DNA of 64,000 bases, from positions 1,860,001 to 1,924,000 of the forward strand of contig NZ_VFNC01000001.1 of NCBI RefSeq assembly GCF_006715395.1, in the 5' to 3' direction. Source of the DNA: Streptomyces sp. SLBN-31. Lineage in GTDB: Bacteria > Actinomycetota > Actinomycetes > Streptomycetales > Streptomycetaceae. The notes under the pieces are model-generated. The model did not search any database and had not been told where the DNA came from. It was given only the letters and a program-made list of their open reading frames with translations. A program made the position numbers and the translations under genes. Positions 1 to 8,328 of the stretch are shown here, piece after piece (positions within the stretch are counted from its first letter, which is position 1; each line of letters starts with the position of its first letter).

Positions 1-664
1 TGCGGGACGGCGTGTAGCGGGCGGTCAGCTGCAGATGGCGGGGAAGTTCGGGCAGCAGGGAACGCTGCAGGCGCTCGGCGATGCGCTGGGTCTCCTGGTG
101 CAGGCGTGCGTTGTCGACGGCCAGAGCGATGCGGTGGGCGAGATCATCCACCAGGGCGAGGTCCTGCTCGCACAGAGCTGCCCGCCCGCTCGTACGCGCG
201 ACGGTCAGAGCACCCAGCACCTGGCGGCGGGCCCGCAGTGGAGCGATGATCACGGAATCGGCGCCCATGTGCGCGAAGAGTTCGAGTTGGCGGGCGCGCA
301 GTGGGTTGTCCGGGACCGTCTCGTGCGTCGCCATGCCGGTCAGCAGCAGCGGTCCTGCTCCCCGTAGGACGCGTGCCAGTGGGCCGGGATTGGTCTTGGG
401 CAGGGGCGGCAGGCAGCCTTCCAGGGCGCTGGCGGGAAGGGCCATCGGGTCACGGTGCATGACACAGACGCGGTGCGGATGGTCCTGCTCGTCCTGCAGA
501 TCGACCACACACCAGTCACCGAGCCGGGGCACCGCGACCCGGCAGACCCGGCGCAGGCCCTCGTCGATGTCCAGCGTGCTCGACAACGCCGAGGTGGCCT
601 CTGCCAGCAGCGTCAGCCGGTCCAGCGCCTGCTGCAGTATCTCGTCGACGTCATAGTCATCCAT
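1..664 (-). CDS. GAF-domain PP2C (SpoIIE/RsbU-type) phosphatase, partial
   Basis: About 221 N-terminal residues are visible; the gene leaves the window at base 1. It starts at the ATG at 664 (MDDYDVDEILQQAL). Residues 1-190 read as a helical lead-in and a GAF sensor domain (DWCVVDLQDEQ, VIIAPLRARRQVLGALTVA, LVDDLAHRIALAVDNARL). Then comes the linker QRIAERLQRSLLPELP, the usual entry into the PP2C catalytic domain of Streptomyces RsbU-like phosphatases. The family dephosphorylates STAS anti-anti-sigma proteins and so controls alternative sigma factors. The catalytic metal-binding Asp residues lie outside the window. The family call is secure; the partner is unknown. Confidence 0.85.
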   Translation of the reverse strand, partial: MDDYDVDEILQQALDRLTLLAEATSALSSTLDIDEGLRRVCRVAVPRLGDWCVVDLQDEQDHPHRVCVMHRDPMALPASALEGCLPPLPKTNPGPLARVLRGAGPLLLTGMATHETVPDNPLRARQLELFAHMGADSVIIAPLRARRQVLGALTVARTSGRAALCEQDLALVDDLAHRIALAVDNARLHQETQRIAERLQRSLLPELPRHLQLTARYTPSR

Positions 665-787
665 CGGTCTCTCACCCAGGTCGCGGCGGTGCACAAGAAC
701 ACCGTTCCCATGATTGACTCCGCGGTGGTCGCCAGTCCACATCGGCTACCGCAGCGTAGTGATGGGACGGTCGGAGGATGGTCGGTG

Positions 788-1024
788 TCAGCCGGCATCG
801 TGGGCCGGATGGTGAGCGGGCGGCCGGCGACGCCGGAGCGGACAAGGACGTGGTCGATGCGGCTGCCGGCGATGCCACTCCTGAATCGTCGCTTGGCGAG
901 GCGGCTGCGCAGGCTGAGCCGGCGGAGCCGGAGGTCGAGGCTGTCCAGCCTGGTGTCCTGCACGCCCCGCCCGTGGGCCGTCGCCCTGCTGCTCGCGGTG
1001 TCCGTCGGAGCAGGTGTCCGGCAT
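788..1024 (-). pseudogene. Possible frame-broken small gene, unknown function
   Basis: An ATG at 1024 follows a strong ribosome site (GGAGG at 1031-1035) and begins MPDTCSDGHREQQGDG. By eye, the G/C-third-position signal leaves this frame near 970 and continues for about 55 codons in the neighbouring frame (VQDTRLDSLDLRLRRL...). The first frame stops at 788. One extra G in the G-run near 966-972 would join the two parts. I recognise no domain; the product would be small and rich in Arg and Leu. It may be a decayed gene, a sequencing indel, or no gene at all. The rest of 665-1160 shows nothing convincing. Confidence 0.3.
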
Positions 1025-1172
1025 CACCACCTCCGAACCCTGGGTGATATGGCGTTCGCCGCCGACTGGCCCGTGACGCTGTACGTGGCGTTCCGGTTGC
1101 TGTGCCGCTGGACGGAGCCCTGAGCGTTGCCCCGGAAGGACGTGGGACACCCGTCCGCAGGAGGTGACCACC

Positions 1173-1373
1173 ATGCCGGAACCTGGAAGCAAGAAGTACG
1201 ACACCAAGCGGGCGAGGTTGCGCAAGGAGGCGGAGCGGTCGGGGATCTCCGACCAGGACGCCAACGCGGCGGCCAACGAGTCCCTGCAGCGGGAGCCGGA
1301 GCACCAGAGGCGCGGCCCGCGGACGGAACGTGGCCGGGGCCCGAAGGGCGAACGCCCGGAGAACACGGGCTGA
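1173..1373 (+). CDS. Small basic/hydrophilic hypothetical protein
   Basis: A 66-residue protein (MPEPGSKKYDTKRARL...) that is charged and lysine/arginine rich, with no membrane segment or signal peptide. The ATG at 1173 is preferred because GGAGGTG lies just upstream (1160-1165); a GTG at 1164 in the same frame overlaps that site. Similar short proteins with a helical KRxRxKxEAExxG core are common in Streptomyces, sometimes labelled plasmid-stabilisation-like without experimental support. It is monocistronic and ends just before a strong hairpin. Confidence 0.6.
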   Translation: MPEPGSKKYDTKRARLRKEAERSGISDQDANAAANESLQREPEHQRRGPRTERGRGPKGERPENTG

Positions 1374-1383
1374 CCAGCTGTCC

Positions 1384-1426
1384 ACGAACGGGGCGGGGAC
1401 GCAGAGCGCGGCCCCGCCCCGTTCGT
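1384..1426. terminator. Bidirectional hairpin terminator
   Basis: A perfect 15-bp inverted repeat (1384-1398 with 1412-1426) with a 13-nt loop. It lies between the convergent ends of the small plus-strand gene (stop at 1373) and the long minus-strand sugar operon (stop at 1447), so it can serve both. There is no marked U-tract, which is usual in Streptomyces. Confidence 0.8.
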
Positions 1427-1446
1427 GTGCCCTGGTCCCGCGGGCT

Positions 1447-2343
1447 TCAGCCCACGTAACGGCGGGCGGCCGAGCGCTGCTGCGCCTCCTCCAGGATGCG
1501 CATCCGCGCCTCGATTTCCGTCGGCAGGACCCGCCGCTCGCGCAGCACCCACGGGAGGGCGGCCGCGGCCTCGGCGAAGGCCCGTAGAGACACCCTGTCG
1601 TGGGGGACCGTGCGGGCCAGGTACACGGTGCGGCGCAGCGCGGGTCCGGCCGGGCGGCGCAGCCAGGTGAACCAGAGGGTGTTGCGGATGCCGTGCGCCC
1701 GGCGCAGCGTCGGGTCCCGCACCGCCGACGGCTGGTGATGGACCGTCAGGTGGTCGGCGTATGTCAGCCACCATCCGTTCGCCGCCAGGTCGGCGGCGAG
1801 CAGTTCCTCCTCGCCGCCCAGCCACAGCCGGGGGTGGAAGCCGCCCGCGGTGCCGAAGGTGTCGGTGCGCAGGACGGTGGCGGCGGCCAGGAAGGAGCCC
1901 AGCGCGGGGCCGGGCAGCCAGTCCGGAGCGGGCACGGGCGAATTGCGCAGTTCCTCGTTGATCGGGTCCTCGGCGCTCCCTGGCTCGACCAGGATGCGGG
2001 CCGTGACGGTGGCGAGCGCCGGGTACCGGTCGAGGAGGTCGGCGGCGCCGGACAGGGCGCCGGGGCTCCACCAGGAGTCGTCGTCGCAGAAGGCCACGTA
2101 GGGCGTGCGGACTTCGCGGACGGCGAGGTTACGGCCGATGGCGCCGAGGTTGCGGCCGGGGCACAGCAGCCGTACCCGCGGGTGGTGGCGGGAGACCGCG
2201 TCGGCGGTGCCGTCCGTGGAGGCGTTGTCGACGACGATCACCTGCGGCTGTTCGGGGAGTTCGGCGAGGTGGTCGAGGGTGTGCAGGAGTTCGGGGCGGC
2301 GGTTGTGGGTGATGACGACGACGGTGGTGCGGGGGTCGGTCAT
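1447..2343 (-). CDS. Glycosyltransferase family 2
   Basis: 298 residues, GT-A fold. The N-terminus TTVVVITHNRRPELL, the nucleotide-binding stretch VIVVDNASTDGT and the metal-binding DDDSWW (about residues 103-108) mark a GT2 enzyme that transfers a sugar from a nucleotide donor. The acceptor is unknown. A C-terminal region with HHQPSAVRDP and a helical tail follows. The start at the ATG at 2343 overlaps the stop of the upstream gene by 4 bp (ATGA). It is the last gene of the operon. It is clearly paralogous to the next gene upstream (same DDDSWW and GGEE layout), so the pair probably arose by duplication. Confidence 0.88.
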   Translation of the reverse strand: MTDPRTTVVVITHNRRPELLHTLDHLAELPEQPQVIVVDNASTDGTADAVSRHHPRVRLLCPGRNLGAIGRNLAVREVRTPYVAFCDDDSWWSPGALSGAADLLDRYPALATVTARILVEPGSAEDPINEELRNSPVPAPDWLPGPALGSFLAAATVLRTDTFGTAGGFHPRLWLGGEEELLAADLAANGWWLTYADHLTVHHQPSAVRDPTLRRAHGIRNTLWFTWLRRPAGPALRRTVYLARTVPHDRVSLRAFAEAAAALPWVLRERRVLPTEIEARMRILEEAQQRSAARRYVG

Positions 2344-3206
2344 GGCTGTGCTCCGTCCAGCGTGCGGGCGGCCTGCTCCAGGTGCGGGGGCAGGGGGCGG
2401 CGGGCGCGCAGGGCGGCCGGCAGGCGCGTGAGGGTCTGGCGCAGGGCCTGCCGGGCGGTCGGGTCGCGGCGGGCGTCGGCGGCCAGGTCCCGGGTGCGGG
2501 CGAGGGCGTGGGGCAGGGGGCGGCGTAGCCAGGCGGTGAGGAGTTCGTTGCGGCGCTGGACGGCCGGGCGGCCGTTGCGGGGCGCCGGGTCCGGGTGGTG
2601 GTGGGCGATGACGTCGGGGCAGTGGGTGACGCCCCAGCCGCGTGCGGCGAGGTCGTAGGCGAGGAGGGTCTCCTCGCCGCCGAAGAACAGCAGGGGGTGG
2701 AAGCCGCCCGCGTCGAGGTACGCCTCGCGGCGGACGACGGAGGCGCAGGCGAGGAAGCCGAGGACCTGGGTTCCGGGCAGATCCCGAGCCACACCTAGCG
2801 GGGAGGCGGTGAGGACGTCGTTGAGGGGGTCGGGTTCCTCGGCGGGGCCGACCAGGGTGGCGGCGGCGATCAGGCCGAGGCGTGGGTGGGTGTCCATCAG
2901 CTTGGCCGCGGTCTCCAGGGCGCCGGGTGCCCACCATGAGTCGTCGTCGCTGAACGCCAGGTACGGGGTGCGCAGTCGGCGAACGCCGTCGGTGCGGGCG
3001 AGCGCCCCCCGGTTGAACGGCAGGGACAGCACCTGCACCGTGGGGAAGTCGTGGGCGAGCCGGGCGCGGGTGTCGTCGGTGGAGGCGTTGTCGACGACGA
3101 GGATCTCCGGCTGCTCGGGCAGGTTGAGGAGCCGGCCCAGGGTGCGGGCCAGGCTCGCCGACCGGTTGCGGGTGGCGATGACGATGCCTATGGGCGCTTG
3201 GTTCAT
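2340..3206 (-). CDS. Glycosyltransferase family 2
   Basis: 288 residues (MNQAPIGIVIATRNRS...). It has the same architecture as the downstream GT2: ILVVDNASTDDT for nucleotide binding, SDDDSWW as the metal site and FFGGEETLLAYDLAARGW in the acceptor half. The start at the ATG at 3206 overlaps the preceding GT9 gene by 4 bp, so the genes are probably translationally coupled. Donor and acceptor cannot be read from sequence. Within a heptose operon it is likely to extend the glycan built by the GT9 enzymes. Confidence 0.88.
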   Translation of the reverse strand: MNQAPIGIVIATRNRSASLARTLGRLLNLPEQPEILVVDNASTDDTRARLAHDFPTVQVLSLPFNRGALARTDGVRRLRTPYLAFSDDDSWWAPGALETAAKLMDTHPRLGLIAAATLVGPAEEPDPLNDVLTASPLGVARDLPGTQVLGFLACASVVRREAYLDAGGFHPLLFFGGEETLLAYDLAARGWGVTHCPDVIAHHHPDPAPRNGRPAVQRRNELLTAWLRRPLPHALARTRDLAADARRDPTARQALRQTLTRLPAALRARRPLPPHLEQAARTLDGAQP

Positions 3207-4153
3207 GGGGTGTCGGGGAGCTGGTCGAGGGCGTGCAGTACGTCGTCGGTGGCGATGCGCAGCAGTGCCGGGTCCGTGCGGCGGCCGTGCGGGTCGCCGT
3301 CCTGGCCGGGGTGCCACAGCACGCGGTGGCGGGGGTCGGGCGGCGGGCCCCAGCGGCTCGGCGGGACCGGACCGAACAGGGTCACCGAACTGGTGGCGTG
3401 GGCGACGGCGAGGTGGGCGATGCCGGTGTCGCCGCTGACGACCGCGGAGGCGTCGGCGACCAGCGCGGAGAGCCGTTCGAAGGGGAGGCCGCCGCCGAAG
3501 GTGTCGGTGTCGGGCAGCCGCGCCTGCTTGGCGAGGCGGGCCACGAGGTCGTCCTCGCCCGCTCCTCCGGTGACCACGACCCGGTGGCCGCGCTTGCGCA
3601 GGGCGGTGGCGACGGCGGCGTAGCGGTCGACGGGCCAGCATCGGGAGGGGGCACCGGCGCCCGGGTGCAGTACGACGGCCCCTGGCGCGGGGGAGGCACT
3701 CTGTGGGCGGGGCAGCCGTAGGTCGGCCGGGTCGGCGGGGACGCCGTAGAACTCCAGGAAACGGCACCAGCGGTCCCGCTCGTGTTCCTCCGCCCGCCAG
3801 CGCGGACCGTCGATCTCCGGGTTGTCCGGGTGGGCGAAGGCGAAGAGGCGGCGCGGGCACAGCGCCTGGAGCAGGCGGTGGCTGGGCGGTCCGTTGCCGT
3901 GCAGGTCGACGGCGATGTCGGGTGGCGGGCCGGCCCAGTCGAGGATGCGCGGTACGGCCCGGCCGGGGGCGGAGGCGGGCAGCAGCCGGTCGACGGCTCC
4001 CGTCGCCGCGGCCACCGGTTCGAGTTCGGCGGGGGCGGCCAGCACCAGCTCGTGGCCGGGAAAGGCCCGTCGCAGGGCGCGCAGGGCCGGGACCCCGGCA
4101 AGGAGGTCGCCGAGGCCGAGGGCGCGCAGGACGAGCAGGCGGGGGCGCGTCAT
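3203..4153 (-). CDS. Glycosyltransferase family 9 (heptosyltransferase-like)
   Basis: 316 residues, GT-B fold. Family features are the N-terminal RPRLLVLRALGLGDLLAG loop, VVLHPGAGAPSRCWP at the start of the C-terminal domain, and SGDTGIAHLAVA followed by TLFGPVPPSRWG in the ADP-sugar site. GT9 enzymes such as WaaC, WaaF and WaaQ transfer heptose from ADP-heptose to lipopolysaccharide in Gram-negatives. There is no LPS here, so the acceptor must differ. The ATG at 4153 overlaps the hldE stop by 4 bp. It sits directly after the heptose-activating gene, which supports a heptose donor. Confidence 0.88.
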   Translation of the reverse strand: MTRPRLLVLRALGLGDLLAGVPALRALRRAFPGHELVLAAPAELEPVAAATGAVDRLLPASAPGRAVPRILDWAGPPPDIAVDLHGNGPPSHRLLQALCPRRLFAFAHPDNPEIDGPRWRAEEHERDRWCRFLEFYGVPADPADLRLPRPQSASPAPGAVVLHPGAGAPSRCWPVDRYAAVATALRKRGHRVVVTGGAGEDDLVARLAKQARLPDTDTFGGGLPFERLSALVADASAVVSGDTGIAHLAVAHATSSVTLFGPVPPSRWGPPPDPRHRVLWHPGQDGDPHGRRTDPALLRIATDDVLHALDQLPDTP

Positions 4154-5568
4154 CGGGCACCCGCCGCCGCCCGGTCCAGAAGCGTGGTCGAGGACCGCCC
4201 GGCGAGGTACGGCAGCAGCACCGCCTGCCCGCCCCACTCCTGCAGCAGCGCCGCCTCGGGCAGGTCGGCGCCGGTGTAGTCGCTGCCCTTGACCCAGACG
4301 TCGGGCCGCAGGTCGGCGAGCAGCTGTTCCGGGGTGTCCTCGTCGAACACGGCCACAGCGTCGACGCAGGCGAGGGCGCGCAGTACCCGGACCCGGTCGG
4401 CGAGCGGATTCACCGGTCGGCCCTCTCCCTTGCGGCGCCGTACCGACGCGTCCGAGTTGAGGCACACGACGAGGCAGTCGCCGATCCGCCGGGCGGCCTG
4501 GAGCAGGCCGACGTGCCCGGCGTGCAGCAGGTCGAAGCAGCCGCCGGCGGCCACGACGATACCGCCGGCCGCTCGCACCCGGGCGATCACGGTGTGCGGG
4601 TCCGGGTCCGTGTGGGGGTCCGCGCCCTCCTCGCCGGACGGACGCGGGTCCGCCTCGGGGGAGGCGCCGTCGGCCAGTCCGCCCGCGCCACCCGCGGCGA
4701 CGAACCCGGTCGCGGCGGCGACGGCGCCTTCCACCGCCTCGCCGACGAGTGTTCCGTCGGCCAGCAGGCCGGCCGCCGTGGCGGCGAACCGGTCGCCGGC
4801 ACCGCAGGGGTCGCCGTGATGCGCGGCGGGTGCAGGGACGAGCAGGGGGTGTTCGCCGTAGGACAGCAGGGCGCCGCGCGCGCCCATGGTCACCGCGACA
4901 CAGGCAACCCGCCAGTGCCGAACGAGCGCGGCGGCCTCGCGGGCGGCGGCGCGCAGGTCGCTGCCCGGCGCCTCGGTGGTGTTCTGGTCCGCGGCGGTCG
5001 CCGCGAAAGCGTGCGCCTCCGACCGGGCGGGAGTCACCAGCCGTGTCCCCGGCACCGGCGGTCCGCCGCGCGGGTGCGGGTCCCAGACGACGGGCGGGCG
5101 TTCGGCCAGTACGTCGCGCAGGGCGTCGGCCGCGCCCCGGCCGTAGTCGGAGACCAGGACGGCCGGGGCCGAGCGGACCGCCTCGCGGGCCTCGTCGGTG
5201 GCCTCGCGGACGCGGCCGTCACCGCGGTCCAGCCGCACGACCGGGCGGCCCTGCGCCAGCACGCGGGTCTTCTCCGCCAGCCCACCGGTCAGCGGCAGGC
5301 CGATCACCTTCACCCGGCCGCCGAGCAGCCGGCGCAGCTCCTCGCTCGCCGGGTCGTCGCCCACGCCGGTGACCAGGGTGACCTCCCGGCCGTCGCGGGC
5401 GGCCAGGCAGGCCGCGAGAGCGGCGCCGCCGGGCCGCGCCCGCCGGGTGTGCTCGGTGACGACGGGTACGGGCGCGTCGGGGGCGAGCCGGTCGGCGGTA
5501 CCGGTCAGGTCGCGGTCGAGCAGGGCGTCGCCGACCACGACGAGCGGGGACTTGCCGGAGCCCGCCAT
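4150..5568 (-). CDS. hldE: Bifunctional heptose-7-phosphate kinase / heptose-1-phosphate adenylyltransferase
   Basis: 472 residues. Residues 1-300 are a PfkB/ribokinase-type kinase ending in the catalytic motif CGAGD (about 255-259). Residues 325-472 are a cytidylyltransferase-like nucleotidyltransferase with GCFDLLHAGHV (HAGH at 349-352) and KGSDYTG. By family, the enzyme phosphorylates D-glycero-D-manno-heptose 7-phosphate at C1 and, after GmhB acts, adenylylates the 1-phosphate to ADP-heptose. A low-complexity linker (about 300-325) joins the domains. The start at the ATG at 5568 follows GGGAGGTG. It forms one transcription unit with gmhA, separated by 2 bp. Confidence 0.93.
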   Translation of the reverse strand: MAGSGKSPLVVVGDALLDRDLTGTADRLAPDAPVPVVTEHTRRARPGGAALAACLAARDGREVTLVTGVGDDPASEELRRLLGGRVKVIGLPLTGGLAEKTRVLAQGRPVVRLDRGDGRVREATDEAREAVRSAPAVLVSDYGRGAADALRDVLAERPPVVWDPHPRGGPPVPGTRLVTPARSEAHAFAATAADQNTTEAPGSDLRAAAREAAALVRHWRVACVAVTMGARGALLSYGEHPLLVPAPAAHHGDPCGAGDRFAATAAGLLADGTLVGEAVEGAVAAATGFVAAGGAGGLADGASPEADPRPSGEEGADPHTDPDPHTVIARVRAAGGIVVAAGGCFDLLHAGHVGLLQAARRIGDCLVVCLNSDASVRRRKGEGRPVNPLADRVRVLRALACVDAVAVFDEDTPEQLLADLRPDVWVKGSDYTGADLPEAALLQEWGGQAVLLPYLAGRSSTTLLDRAAAGAR

Positions 5569-5570
5569 GG

Positions 5571-6158
5571 TCACCTCCCGTTCCTCTCCACGGCCGCGTC
5601 GAACGCCTCGCACACCATGTGCACCGCCACCAGGTGGAGTTCCTGGACGGTCGCGGTGGAGGAGCCCGACACGCACAGTGCCTCGTCGCTGCAGGCCACC
5701 AGAGGGTTGGGGGCCGGGCCGGTCAGCGCCCAGACGGTCAGGCCCGCCGCGCGTCCGGCGTCGGCGGCGGCCAGCAGGTTGGCGCTGGCGCCGGAGGTGG
5801 ACAGCAGCATCAGGATGTCGCCGGGGCGGCCGTGGGCGCGGACCTGGCGGGCGAACACCTCGTCGACGCCGTAGTCGTTGGCGATGGCGGTGGTGGAGGA
5901 GGTGTCGGCGTGCAGGGCGATCGCGGAGAACGGCGGGCGGTCGTCGCGGTAGCGGCCGACGAGTTCGGCGGTCAGGTGCTGGGCCTGGGCCGCGCTGCCG
6001 CCGTTGCCGGCGGCCAGCAGCCGACCGCCACCGCAGAGAACGGCGGCGAGTTGCCCGCCCCACCGCTCGGTGAAATGGGCCCGTTCACGGAACCGGACCA
6101 GGGCGTCGAGCAGTTCGTCGCAGTGCGCGGTGACGGACGATTCGGCGTGGGTGCTCAT
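5571..6158 (-). CDS. gmhA: Sedoheptulose-7-phosphate isomerase
   Basis: 195 residues, the usual GmhA length. A single SIS domain carries GNGGSAAQAQHL (51-62) and STSGAS (120-125). The residues known to be catalytic or metal-binding in GmhA sit at the expected positions: H61, E65, Q172 and H180. It converts sedoheptulose 7-phosphate to D-glycero-D-manno-heptose 7-phosphate, the committed step of heptose synthesis. Its start overlaps the last base region of the GT4 gene upstream, and hldE follows after 2 bp. I consider the assignment firm. Confidence 0.94.
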   Translation of the reverse strand: MSTHAESSVTAHCDELLDALVRFRERAHFTERWGGQLAAVLCGGGRLLAAGNGGSAAQAQHLTAELVGRYRDDRPPFSAIALHADTSSTTAIANDYGVDEVFARQVRAHGRPGDILMLLSTSGASANLLAAADAGRAAGLTVWALTGPAPNPLVACSDEALCVSGSSTATVQELHLVAVHMVCEAFDAAVERNGR

Positions 6159-7375
6159 CAGGCGACCTCCGTACGCAGTTCACGGCCCAGGGCGGTCTGC
6201 CGGTAGACCTGTTCCGCTCCGTCCGCGACGCGCCGCCAGGTGTAGCGGGCCAGCACACGCTCGCGGCCGGCCGCGGCGAAGCGGCGGCGCCTGCGCTCGT
6301 GTCCGAGCAGGTCGCGCGCGGCGTCGGCGATCGCCGGGGCGTCGCCCGGCGGCACGAGCCGTCCGGTGCGCCTGTCGGCGACGGTGTCCCGGTGGCCACC
6401 GACGGCGGTGGCGACGACGGGTGTCCCGCAGGCCATGGCCTCCAGCGGAACGATGCCGAAGGGCTCGTAGACGGGAGTGCACAGGACCAGGTCCGCGCCG
6501 GCCATGAGCGCCGGCATCCGGCGCGGTTCGACGGCGCCGAGCAGGCGCACCCGGTCGGCCACGCCCTGCTCCTCGGCCAGTTTCAGCAGCCGCCGGGCCT
6601 CGGGTTCGGTGTTCAGCCGGTCGGAGGGCGGGCCGCCGGCGATGAGGAGTTCGGTGTCCGGGATCCTGGTGAGGGCGCGGATCGCCTGGTCGTACCCCTT
6701 GCGGGGGACCAGCCGGCCGCAGGCGAGCAGCCGGTGCCGCTGCTCGCGCGCGGGGGCGTCGGCGGTGTCCGCCCCGGGGTGGAAGTGGTCGGCGTCGACG
6801 CCGCACGGCACCACGGACACCCGGCTGGAGGACACCCCCATGGCAGCGAGCTCCTGAACCTCGTCGGTGCAGGTCGCCAGGATCCGCTCGCACGTATGGG
6901 CTATCTGACGTTCGATGCCGATGCGTTCGATCGGGCTGGTGTCGTCCCGGCCCTGGTGGCGTCGCTTGACGGTGCCCAGAGCGTGGAACGTCTGGATGAC
7001 GGGGATGCCATGCGGGTGGGCGCCGATCTGGGATGCCATGCCGGACATCCAGAAGTGGGCGTGCACCACGTCGGGCCGCTCCCGCAGCCAGACCCGGGAC
7101 AGGTGGACGGCGAAGGCGGGCATGTGCTCGAACAGGGCGTCCTTGGGTATGGCCTCGGGTGGCCCGGCGGGCACATGCTCGACGACGGCGCCGCCGGGCA
7201 GGGGCACACGGTCAGGCAGGTCGGCGGAGTCACGCCGGGTGTAGACGGTGACGTCGTGGCCACGACGCGCCAACTCCTCCGAGAGGCGGGCGACATACAC
7301 GTTCTGGCCACCGGCGTCGACACCGCCGAGCGCGGCGAGCGGACTCGCGTGCTCGGACACCATGGCGATCCTCAT
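6158..7375 (-). CDS. Glycosyltransferase family 4
   Basis: 405 residues, GT-B fold. The N-terminus VSEHASPLAALGGVDAGGQN is the glycine-rich acceptor-side loop of GT4 enzymes such as MshA and sucrose synthase. The donor domain has RLVPRKGYDQAI and the EPFGIVPLE nucleotide-sugar motif followed by AMACGTPVVATAVGG. Donor and acceptor are unknown. It resembles D-inositol-3-phosphate glycosyltransferase, but the context favours glycan assembly over mycothiol. The ATG at 7375 overlaps the upstream gene by 4 bp. Confidence 0.87.
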   Translation of the reverse strand: MRIAMVSEHASPLAALGGVDAGGQNVYVARLSEELARRGHDVTVYTRRDSADLPDRVPLPGGAVVEHVPAGPPEAIPKDALFEHMPAFAVHLSRVWLRERPDVVHAHFWMSGMASQIGAHPHGIPVIQTFHALGTVKRRHQGRDDTSPIERIGIERQIAHTCERILATCTDEVQELAAMGVSSSRVSVVPCGVDADHFHPGADTADAPAREQRHRLLACGRLVPRKGYDQAIRALTRIPDTELLIAGGPPSDRLNTEPEARRLLKLAEEQGVADRVRLLGAVEPRRMPALMAGADLVLCTPVYEPFGIVPLEAMACGTPVVATAVGGHRDTVADRRTGRLVPPGDAPAIADAARDLLGHERRRRRFAAAGRERVLARYTWRRVADGAEQVYRQTALGRELRTEVA

Positions 7376-8328
7376 CGGGTCACCTCCTTCAGCAGCCGCT
7401 CCCAGTCGTCCAGGAAGCGGGACAGTCCGTAGCGGGCGAGCGCCGCCGCGCGTGCTCTCTCGCCGACCGTGCGTGCGTGCAGCGGGTCGGCGACGAAGTC
7501 GCGGACGGCATCGGTCAGTACATCGATGCGGTTGGAGACCACTCCGGCGCCGGGCGGCACGGCCTCGGTCACCTCCGTGGTCGCCAGCGCGACCACGGGC
7601 ATGCCCAGGTGCATCGCTTCCAGCAGGGACAGACCCAGTGACGTCCAGCGGACCGGATGGAGGTAGAGGCGGCGCCTGGCCATCGCCAGGTGCAGCTCGC
7701 GTTGGACGAGTTCATGTGAACGGCAGCGCTCGGGCGTGAGACCCAGGTGGCCGGCGAGGCCGGCGGTCCTCATGCCGAAGACGTCCAGCGCAGCCGCCTC
7801 GGCGAATGTGGGCAGCAGATCGGTGCCGGTCGTACGGCCGCGCCGGATCGGCTCGTTGACGGCGACGGCCGCGTGCGGGATCTCGCCGGTCCACAGGGGA
7901 CCGGGGTCGACGATGCCGTGTTCGATGACGGTGGTCTCGGTGTTCCCGGCGTCCCACATCAGGCGGTTGAAGTGGGTGACATGGACCAGCGGCACGCCGG
8001 GCAGGTCGGCGGCCGGGTGCCGGGTGTCCGGTACTCCGGGGGAGCCGTGGGGGGCGTTGTGCTCCAGGTACACCATGGGCGGCCGCCGGCCCAGCCACTG
8101 CTCCACGAGGGTGTACTCGTGCGGGCGTTGCAGGATCACCACGTCGATGTCCGCGTCCCGCAGCCGCTCCGGCGGGAGCTCGATCACCGACTGAGGCCAG
8201 TCGAAGGTGCGGGCACGGCCGAGACCGTCGGGCCCGCGGTCCGGGGTGACGGGGACGACGTAGGTGTGCGGGCCCTGCACGAAGGCCGTGGTCCACGACC
8301 CGTGCACGTGCCAGATCAGGATCCTCAT
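7372..8328 (-). CDS. GT-B glycosyltransferase (GT4-type)
   Basis: 318 residues (MRILIWHVHGSWTTAFVQG...). The C-terminal half holds LYLHPVRWTSLGLSLLEAM and GMPVVALATTEV, the donor-binding segment of GT4-type enzymes. The N-terminal half (VVILQRPHEYTLVEQWLGRR, LEHNAPHG) is typical of actinobacterial relatives in heptose clusters. The ATG at 8328 is chosen because it overlaps the preceding GT9 stop by 4 bp, matching the rest of the operon; a longer in-frame extension to 8436 would run into that gene. Substrate unknown. Confidence 0.84.
   Translation of the reverse strand: MRILIWHVHGSWTTAFVQGPHTYVVPVTPDRGPDGLGRARTFDWPQSVIELPPERLRDADIDVVILQRPHEYTLVEQWLGRRPPMVYLEHNAPHGSPGVPDTRHPAADLPGVPLVHVTHFNRLMWDAGNTETTVIEHGIVDPGPLWTGEIPHAAVAVNEPIRRGRTTGTDLLPTFAEAAALDVFGMRTAGLAGHLGLTPERCRSHELVQRELHLAMARRRLYLHPVRWTSLGLSLLEAMHLGMPVVALATTEVTEAVPPGAGVVSNRIDVLTDAVRDFVADPLHARTVGERARAAALARYGLSRFLDDWERLLKEVTR

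Noticed and set aside
3703..5874. A 723-codon plus-strand frame opposite the GT9, hldE and gmhA genes
   Set aside because: Antisense to genes with complete active sites; a GC-driven artefact.
6158..7375. MshA (mycothiol glycosyltransferase)
   Set aside because: The GT4 fold is similar, but the gene is embedded in the heptose operon. Streptomyces mshA normally lies elsewhere, so only a generic GT4 call is safe.
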